Shown here piece after piece: positions 57,435-64,000 of a DNA stretch of 64,000 bases. This stretch comes from Furcasterigmium furcatum (Eukaryota > Ascomycota > Sordariomycetes > Glomerellales > Plectosphaerellaceae): positions 2,232,001-2,296,000 of the forward strand of contig BCIA01000003.1 in the NCBI GenBank assembly GCA_001599815.1. Direction: 5' to 3'. The notes under the pieces are model-generated. The model worked only from the letters and a program-made list of their open reading frames with translations, searched no databases and had not been told where the DNA came from. The translations under genes and the position numbers were made by a program. Numbering within the stretch: position 1 is the stretch's first letter; each line of letters starts with the position of its first letter.

Positions 57435-60400
57435 ATGTTCACCTCTAGGACTCCCTTCCTCTTGGTGGGACTGGTTGTCCTGGTCTGCCTGGCGCAGCCC
57501 ACCTTGGCCTTCGGTGCGGGCAACATCGCCTCGCTCAGCAAGATCGAAGGCATCAATTGTGAGTTTTGCCCGTCGCAGACAAATCACCCCTCAGAGACCG
57601 TGCCTTGCTAACGATGAATCACATCCAGGGCGACACGGTGATATCGAAGATGCCCTCCTCAACATTGCCATGGCCAAGTGCATGAACGGCAAGAAGTTCA
57701 ACAAGATCATGCTTTCGCGTATCTACTTCGGCAACTGGCTTCGCGATTATTCTCAGGCCATCGGTCAGTGTTGACGGACTCCTGTGACTGCCGCTTCGTG
57801 GCTGTGAAGCTCGACGACTGACCCCTCGTGTACAGATGTCGGCACCGTGAAGTCCGTTTCTGCGGAGGCTATTCGCCTGGTGCTGAGCATCCTGGCGTTC
57901 CTCACCTTTGGCTATGGCTCCAAGGAGTTCGAGGTCACCGCCGACAGGCTGGGCTGCTACCGCCCCGAGGAGCACGTAAGATGATCGCACGACTTTGCCA
58001 AGTGACAAAGAGCCCGCTGACACAATTACAGATTGATAACCCCAAGAACTGTAAATTATCATGGCCTGGCCATCGAAAGATCCGGGACACATACTGACTG
58101 GTTGTATAGATGCCGACAATGAGGACGCCCGGCGTTACGACCGCCGCCTGCGTGGCCCCATTGACGAGCGTCGCGAGCTTCCCATCGATCCCCAGACCGG
58201 CATGAAGAACTACATTGCGAACGAGCAGGCAAACATCCAGACTTCGGCCGGGCTCCTACGCAAGCTCTTTGGCCGGGCCGTCGAGCTCGGAAGGTCCTAC
58301 GCCCGCAACAAGAGAAATGAGGATGATCTGTTCGAGGCCCTGCGCCTGTTGGGCACCGGACTTCACTGTCTGGAGGACTTCTTCGCTCATAGCAACTACA
58401 CTGAACTTGCGCTCATTGAGATGGGCGAGTCCAACATCTTCCCTCATGTCGGCCGGGACACGCGCATCAACCTCGAGGGTTCTCGTGCCAGGGGAGGTGT
58501 CTACCCACTGGTTACTGGCACCTTTGGTGGCGTGGATTTCCTCCACTCTGTCACCGGTGAAGGTACGTCAATGGGCGAGTTGATACCGGCTCCATCATCT
58601 CACACGTGCTTCTAGTCTCGGACAAGCTCAAGCAGAACGAGCTCCAGGAGCTCGAGACGACACTCGAGGAAAGCAAGAGGAACGATACGAGCCTGCTCCG
58701 GGATCTTCTGGACAAGGTTCCCGACAGCTTCTTCGGCGGAAAGCACCAGAGCGACAAGCTCGACGAGATCCAGCAGAACACCGCCAACTCGCAGATGCAG
58801 AACATGTCGGTCTCGCCCAAGCAGCCCGAGGAGTTCACCAAATACGTCCAGGACATCTTCAAGAACATCATGCCGATCATCGAGTGGCACGACGAGGTCA
58901 TGAAGAGTCTTTCCGCTGCTTTCGACAAGATCCCCATCCTCCCCAAGATCATCGAGCAGCTTGAGGAGCAGCTGACCAAGTTCATCTTCACCCAAATCGC
59001 ACCCTTCATTCTCCCCGTCGTCCATCAGATTCAGAACGAGATGAAGACCGGTTCAGAGCAGATTGTGGAGAGCAGCCAGCGCGAGCAGCACATCGTCTTC
59101 CACGACGACAGGTCGACTGATCCCACCCACTCCATGCTGTCGAAGGATCATTTCACCAACGTGAGTCACTCCCATGATTTGACAGGTTTGGTTCAGACGG
59201 CTGACACGACTTAGCTTCTCAACGAGCCGGCTGGCCGCACAGCCTCCGACATGATCCAGTGGGTGGTCCCTCAGCTCATGCAAGCCATCGATGACGAGGG
59301 CGTGGACGTCGACCGCACTGTCACGCGCATCATCTACGGCGTCTTCCACCATCCCGCCCAGCGCGACCAGGGCCGTGACGGCATCCAGGAAGGCAGACAG
59401 CTCATCTTCAACTCCGTCGAGAAGTGGTGGAACTGCCTCAGCCGCGAGCAGAAGGACGACTACCGCCGCAAGCTCAGCCGCGAGGGCGTCGAGAACCACG
59501 AGAACCACAAGGAGGGCGAGTTCGACACGGGTCACGGTCACGGATGTCTCGGCGAGCTGCATATGCACAAGCAGTTCGGTGGTAACGGCGGACCGAAGAA
59601 CTGGGAGGACAAGATCGCGGACAAGGTCGCCGGCGGCATTCTCGAAGGCGCAACCGGCGCCTTCTCGGGTCTTGTGCAGCAGACGACCGGCGTCAACATT
59701 CCCAGCTACGACAGGCCCGACGAGAAGCGCAAGGACGACGGCCCCGGTGGTCTCATTGGCGCTGCGGGCTCGCTTCTTAGCGGCTTCCTGGGCGGGGACG
59801 AGAAGGAGGAGCGTCCCAGTCAGAGCAGTTCGTCTGGATACGGTGGGCGCCAGGATGGCGGCAGCCGCCGCGATGACAACCGCCGCGATGACAACAGGCG
59901 CGATGATAACAGGCGCGATGACAACCGACGTGACGACAACCGACGCGACGACAACTATGGAAGCAGCCAGCAGAGCTACGGTGGACGCCAGGAGAGCAGC
60001 TATGGCAGCAACCGTCGAGACGATGAGCGCCGAAACGAGAGCTCATTCGGCAGCAGCCAGCAAAGCTACGGCGGCGGTCGCCAGGAGAGCTCCTACGGTG
60101 GCCGTCAGGAGACCAGCCAGCAGAGCTACGGCGGTGGTCGCCAGGAGAGCAACTATGGCGGCAACCGCAGGGACGATAATCGCCGCGATGACAACTCGTA
60201 CGGCAGCAGCCAGCAGAGCTATGGCGGAGGCCGAAACGAAAGCTCTTATGGAGGCGGTCAACAAAGCTATGGAGGCGGTCAGCAAAGCTATGGTGGCGGT
60301 CAGCAAAGCTATGGTGGCGGTCGCCAGGAGAGCTCTTATGGCGGACGGCAGGAGGGTGGCTATGGTAGCAGCCGCCGGGACGATGACCGCCATGATAACA

Positions 60401-60612
60401 ACTACGGTGGCGGTCGCCAGGAGAGCTCTTACGGCGGCAGCCAGCAGAGCTATGGCGGCGGCGGAGGCTACGGAGGCTCTAGCGGTGGTGGTTATGGTGG
60501 TCGTGAGGAGAGCTCTGGCTACGGCCGCCGTGACGGAAGCCGTGAGGATGGCAGGCGTGGCGACCGCCGGGATGACCGCAGGGACGATGGACATGGCAGC
60601 CGTCGCTGGTAA
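57435..60612 (+). CDS. het-c: HET-C heterokaryon incompatibility protein homologue
   Basis: The 937-aa product is joined from 57435-57558, 57629-57763, 57836-57975, 58032-58050 (a 19-nt exon), 58110-58562, 58616-59160 and 59215-60612. A signal peptide opens it (TPFLLVGLVVLVCLAQPTLA, then FGAGNI). The HET-C region follows: WRHGDIEDALLNIAMAKCM, FGNWLRDYSQAIDVGTVK and LRLLGTGLHCLEDFFAHSNY, whose His/Asp pattern resembles HET-C and the distantly related zinc phospholipase-type folds. The last ~260 residues are Gly/Ser/Tyr/Arg-rich repeats. In Neurospora het-c, differences in a short variable segment of the N-terminal half set allele specificity and mismatched alleles cause fusion-cell death. Whether that holds here is unknown, since many ascomycetes carry the gene without known incompatibility. 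Confidence 0.93.
58032..58050 (+). other. 19-nt microexon of het-c
   Basis: It encodes Ile-Asp-Asn-Pro-Lys-Asn plus one base. It is flanked by ACAG before and GTAAAT after and is needed to keep the frame into YADNEDARRYDRR. Confidence 0.75.
59866..59955 (+). repeat. Six 15-bp tandem units encoding Arg-Arg-Asp-Asp-Asn
   Basis: Six consecutive 15-bp units near CGCCGCGATGACAAC lie at 59866-59955, with silent third-base differences between copies. They form the first part of the het-c low-complexity tail. In-frame unit length allows copy-number change without frameshift. Confidence 0.9.
59956..60540 (+). repeat. Degenerate Gln-Gln-Ser-Tyr-Gly-Gly repeats of the het-c tail
   Basis: Many copies of QQSYGGG, QESSYGG and NRRDDN alternate here, including three near-identical GGQQSYG units at about 60250-60320. 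The composition resembles low-complexity, phase-separating or cell-wall-facing tails. Such repeats vary readily between strains. Confidence 0.85.
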
Positions 60613-61104
60613 GCAGAGTAGGGTTCGGCGGGGNGGACAGATGGACGAGGAACGAAGAACGAGATCATGAGCAAGGTGTAAAAGAAGCGAAGACTGAATT
60701 GAACCGCGCGGTGCATCAACTTGCAAAGTAATCATGTGGATGTCGCCGGAATAGCCTCGGTGATTCCAAGGGACAAGCACTCGGCACCCAGGACCGGCGG
60801 CGCTGGAGCTCCGGGAGAGGGGGATCTGCAGGCAGCGTCGTCCACGGCAGATCAGGGCAGCGCCAGGAGATGACGAGCTGGATTAATCTACGCTGAAAGC
60901 TCGTGGGCGATCACTCGCTGGATACAGGCAGTGGATCGGGCCTTTGGTTCTGGAGAAGGCGGCATGTGGTTGCTGGGCTCGGCATCCTCGTCAGCGCGGC
61001 GTAGATCACTAACGGGATGAGGAGGTCACGGAAGGGGTTCCGCGATCTGCACCTTGGGCTGGGGCCAGGGAGGCGGGTGATGCTGCGCCAAGGTGTGAAT
61101 TCTC

Positions 61105-61182
61105 CCCCGCGATGGGGGACGATTGCTGTGAAACCGGGAAGGGCAGGGGGGTATCCTTGGTCAGGTTCATCTACTCGCGGGG
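61105..61182 (+). promoter_or_regulatory. Possible CreA/CRE1 carbon-repression sites
   Basis: Two matches to the CreA consensus SYGGRG lie at 61105-61110 (reverse strand, CCCCGC) and 61177-61182 (GCGGGG), 60-140 nt upstream of the TATA box. Cellulase genes are usually repressed through such sites. In GC-rich DNA matches arise often by chance. Confidence 0.3.
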
Positions 61183-61240
61183 GCCGGCTGGTGTTGGCGA
61201 CGGGAGCGGGAGATGAGTGTCAAGCAGCGGCTCGGAGGGG

Positions 61241-61248
61241 TATAAAAG
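61241..61248 (+). promoter_or_regulatory. TATA box of the GH45 gene
   Basis: TATAAAAG lies about 120 nt before the ATG of a secreted-enzyme gene, as expected for an inducible cellulase promoter. Confidence 0.6.
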
Positions 61249-61362
61249 ATGCTATGCGCTGCCGTCGAGAAGAGAGGAGGAAATAAGAGGCAAGCAAGCA
61301 AGCATTCCTCAGCATCCACGGCACCCTCCATATTCCGATACGAGAATTCTCGAACCATCACG

Positions 61363-62220
61363 ATGCGTAACTCGCCGCTGTTCCTCCTCCCCTCCTTCCT
61401 CTCCCTCGCCGCCGCGCAGGTGTCCGGCTCGGGCTCGACCACCCGGTACTGGGACTGCTGCAAGCCCTCGTGCGCGTGGCAGGAGAACGTCGGCCCCCAG
61501 GTCTCAGGGGCCGTGGGCACCTGCTCGATCGACGACAGCCCCCTGGGCGGCGGCGGCGCGGGGGCCCCGTCCGGCTGCGAGCCGGGCGGCCAGGCCTTCA
61601 TGTGCAGCTCGCACTCGCCGTGGGAGGTGTCGGACGAGCTGTCGTACGGGTGGGCCGCGGTACGGATCGCGGGCGGCTCGGAGGCCGGGTGGTGCTGCGC
61701 GTGCTACGAGCTGACCTTCACGGACGGCCCGGTCGCGGGGAAGAGGATGATCGTCCAGGCTACGAACACGGGTGAGGACCTGGGCGATGATCACTTTGAT
61801 ATTGCTGTGAGTTTCCTTCCTCTCTCGTCTCAGGCCATGCGCCGGAGCCATCGGCCGGGGAGCCGGGGCGGCGATGGACCCACTTTACCCGGCCGATGCT
61901 GGTCTCGCCGGCTTCGTCTTCTCCTCTGATTGCTGACCGCTAATTCACAGATGCCCGGAGGTGGCGTCGGCATCTTCAACGGCTGCACTGACCAGTGGGG
62001 CTCGCCTCCTAACGGCTGGGGCGAGCGGTACGGCGGTATCTCGAGTCGTTCGGAGTGCGATGGCTTCCCCGAGGCCCTCAAGGACGGGTGCTACTGGCGG
62101 TTCGACTGGTTCGCCGGCGCGGACAACCCTTCGGTCGACTTCAGGCAGGTTACTTGCCCGAGCGAGCTGACCTCGCGAAGCGGCTGCAGCAGGAATGACG
62201 ACGGCGGGTTGTCGAGGTAG
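61363..62220 (+). CDS. GH45 endoglucanase (secreted cellulase)
   Basis: The 237-aa product comes from exons 61363-61806 and 61951-62220. A signal peptide ([15 protein letters not shown]) precedes the mature start. The GH45 signature [14 protein letters not shown] carries the nucleophile-side Asp of YWD. The acid-side Asp sits in DDHFDI, joined across the intron to [12 protein letters not shown]. Many Cys ([25 protein letters not shown]) match the disulfide-rich barrel of the family. It hydrolyses beta-1,4 bonds of cellulose in plant cell wall. There is no cellulose-binding module or linker, and the protein ends in a short Ser/Gly tail, so this is a catalytic-domain-only form. Expression is probably carbon-controlled. 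Confidence 0.93.
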
Positions 62221-62700
62221 AGCCCAGATGCGACCGTGGGAGTCATATATGGCCCGGGATTATAGGAAAGGAAAGATATTGTGGTTGTCTGGGGGGCGCA
62301 AGGCTTTGATGGGCCCTTCGTGCTAGATATTGCAATGAAATGGTATCTGGTGCATAAGACTTTCCCACGTCAGCGCGTGTGCTAGACCGACGATACCAAA
62401 GGAGTGCAGGTCCTCGCACCGAGGCTGGTACACACATGTCATGTTCCTCAAGAGCGCTGGAGAGTTCGGTTGAGACAGTCCATTTCTTCTGGATCTGCAA
62501 AGACAGTAAACCCTGTCCGACCGCTCCTAACCGGAACGCCTTGCCTTGCCTTGCCCCTGGCAGACCAATATCAATACTTCGAGGCCGTTCGCTCGCTTTT
62601 CGGAGCCACAGGTTTACCACGGCACATCCGACTCTCATAAAACGGAGGGGTCTCTCCGCATGAGAAGTACCCTTAAGCACCGGAGTCACGGGCGCGTCGA
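62221..62700. other. Intergenic between convergent genes
   Basis: This holds the 3' regions of the GH45 gene and Ada3. Nothing else was recognised. Confidence 0.5.
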
Positions 62701-64000
62701 TCATTCCTCCTCGACCTCCTCGTCCCACTGCTCCTTCTCCTTCTTCATCAGTTCCGCCATCTCGCCCGGCTTGAAGATGGAGCTGTCCGGGTTCTCCACC
62801 CTCGGCACCTTGCCCAGATTCTCGTCATCGAATACCGACCCTATGGTGTCGATCCACCGCTTCCGCCGCTCCATGAGCGTCTTCGTGACGTCTCCGATTC
62901 CTGGCCTCGCCATGCCCGCGGCTCCCTGCGCCGCCGCGGCGACGTTGGCTCCAGGCCGCTTCTGCTTCTTGCTCTTGCCCATGGTTCGCGTCCGCTTGAG
63001 GTACGCCGCCTGGACCTGGGTGTCCAGATCCTCCAGGATCGTCTGGTACTCCTGGTGCGCCATGCGCTCCTTGACGAGCTCCATGAGACGAGCCTTCCGC
63101 GCGCCGTTGATGAGGATCTGGTCGCGCAGTTTCGACTGGAGCAGCCGCAGCCGCGCGGCCACCTCGTCGTCGAAGGCGCCGTCGTATTCTGATTCGAAGT
63201 TGCCCTCCTGCGGCAGGAAACCGATGTGCTTGAGCTCCTGCTTGATGCGCTCGTCGACCTGCGCGTAGTCCAGCTTCGGGTGTGTGGCCTTCTTCCAGGC
63301 CTCCGAGTTGGACTCCGGCATGAAGGCGGCCGGGGGGATGGAGGATGGTTTATCCTCGCCTTCCGCGTTGTCGCCATTGACGGTGCCGTTCATGCTGACG
63401 TCGCCGTTGACGCCGTTGGGGCCCTTTTCGTCGTCGGCTTGCGGCCGCGATTCGTGGCGCATCGTCTGGAGGAGGCGCGAGAGTAGCGGCCCGACCGACA
63501 GCTTGTCCGTCTCGGCGACGTCGTCGTCGAGGTTATCGATGGTGCCGCGGGCTTGGTTGGGGGCCAGCTTCTCCCGCTTCGGGGACGAGTCCAACTGCAT
63601 CGCGCCATCCTCTTCGGCCCAGATCTCCGTGTAGTGCCGCTTTCCGCGCTTAGGCAGATTGAATGGTGCGACACGGTCGCCACGCTCTCTAAGGAAACCG
63701 AGGTCCTCTTCTCCGAAGGGCCTGAAATAGGGCTCGATGTAGGTGGAGAATGTCGAGAAGCTGATCTGGTTCGCGGCCTTGCCGTTGCTGAAGTCCTTGT
63801 CGGGCGGGTCGCCAGCGATGAGGTCGGCCAGATCTGTCTTTGGGAAGACGGCGACAGAGTAGATCTCCTTGATCTCGTCCATGGACATGCCGGGATGTGT
63901 GTCGCGGATCTCGTATACGGTCGGGTCCGGAAATGTGGAGGGGTCGTCGCCAAAGGTGTGCGCAGCCGGCACGGCCTTTCTAGGGGGCGCGCCTTCGTCT
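62701..64000 (-). CDS. ngg1: Ada3/Ngg1, SAGA histone-acetyltransferase module subunit (partial)
   Basis: A minus-strand frame is open from the right edge of the window to a TGA at 62701-62703. About 430 C-terminal residues are visible and the start lies outside. The N-proximal visible part has a pattern typical of Ada3 ([40 protein letters not shown]). The Ada3 domain proper includes [52 protein letters not shown] and KLRD-type heptads to [18 protein letters not shown]. It ends with an acidic tail. Ada3 links Gcn5 and Ada2 in the SAGA/ADA acetyltransferase module acting on histone H3 at promoters. Confidence 0.92.
   Translation of the reverse strand, partial: DEGAPPRKAVPAAHTFGDDPSTFPDPTVYEIRDTHPGMSMDEIKEIYSVAVFPKTDLADLIAGDPPDKDFSNGKAANQISFSTFSTYIEPYFRPFGEEDLGFLRERGDRVAPFNLPKRGKRHYTEIWAEEDGAMQLDSSPKREKLAPNQARGTIDNLDDDVAETDKLSVGPLLSRLLQTMRHESRPQADDEKGPNGVNGDVSMNGTVNGDNAEGEDKPSSIPPAAFMPESNSEAWKKATHPKLDYAQVDERIKQELKHIGFLPQEGNFESEYDGAFDDEVAARLRLLQSKLRDQILINGARKARLMELVKERMAHQEYQTILEDLDTQVQAAYLKRTRTMGKSKKQKRPGANVAAAAQGAAGMARPGIGDVTKTLMERRKRWIDTIGSVFDDENLGKVPRVENPDSSIFKPGEMAELMKKEKEQWDEEVEEE

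Larger units (their letters stand above)
60613..61362. other. Intergenic with the GH45 promoter
   Basis: This holds the het-c 3' region (with an n at 60634) and the promoter of the endoglucanase, including a TATA box. Nothing else was recognised. Confidence 0.5.

Noticed and set aside
51842..64000. Secondary-metabolite or cellulase gene cluster
   Set aside because: Neighbours are unrelated (HMG-box, het-c, GH45, Ada3) and no pathway enzymes or shared regulator are present.
1..64000. CRISPR array, phage, plasmid origin or transposon
   Set aside because: Spliceosomal introns and eukaryotic genes rule out prokaryotic systems; no transposase, reverse transcriptase, LTR or terminal repeats with duplications were seen.

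Overview
This window looks like nuclear DNA of a filamentous ascomycete (Pezizomycotina), most likely a Sordariomycete. It is GC-rich and has many short introns (mostly 50-150 nt) with GT...CTGAC/CTAAC...AG signals. It also has long pyrimidine-rich 5' leaders and an intron-bearing tRNA-Ser(CGA). Its genes are typical of such fungi: het-c, single-chain urease, a GH45 cellulase, an RCR protein and an Rlm1-type MADS factor. I could not place it to genus. No virus, transposon, CRISPR array or rRNA was seen.

Layout. 0-9 kb: tRNA-Ser(CGA), a long gene-free stretch, a hexose-transporter-like MFS gene and an RBR-type E3 ligase with a GC-AG intron. 9-15 kb: a GMC oxidoreductase, a PIG-P/Gpi19-like gene and the actin-related protein Arp4. 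15-25 kb: TAF1 of TFIID, whose zinc knuckle is split by a ~950-nt intron, and an Rlm1/MEF2-type MADS gene with a MEF2-type site 2.2 kb upstream. 26-38 kb: an RCR-type membrane protein, an unrecognised gene, alanyl-tRNA synthetase with a possible mitochondrial presequence, a mitochondrial MidA/NDUFAF7-like methyltransferase, a MAK32-like pfkB protein and a Cys-rich single-pass protein. 37-48 kb: a membrane-anchored cysteine-synthase-like protein, TFIIS, a conserved-looking coiled-coil membrane protein and a transmembrane RING-H2 ligase with a 920-nt AUG-free leader. 48-64 kb: urease, an HMG-box protein, a 4-kb gap, het-c with a repeat-rich tail, a secreted GH45 endoglucanase and the 3' part of Ada3/Ngg1, which runs off the right edge.

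The genes are mostly unrelated housekeeping neighbours on mixed strands, with several divergent pairs sharing promoters: 27783/28278, 33718/34385 and 40465/41274. Several transcription and chromatin genes fall in one window (Arp4, TAF1, TFIIS, Ada3, the HMG-box protein, the MADS factor). I read this as chance rather than a cluster. Gene models were built by joining reading frames at splice signals and checking phase. Unless stated otherwise, the phases close exactly. No homology search was possible, so family calls rest on motifs and remembered family features.
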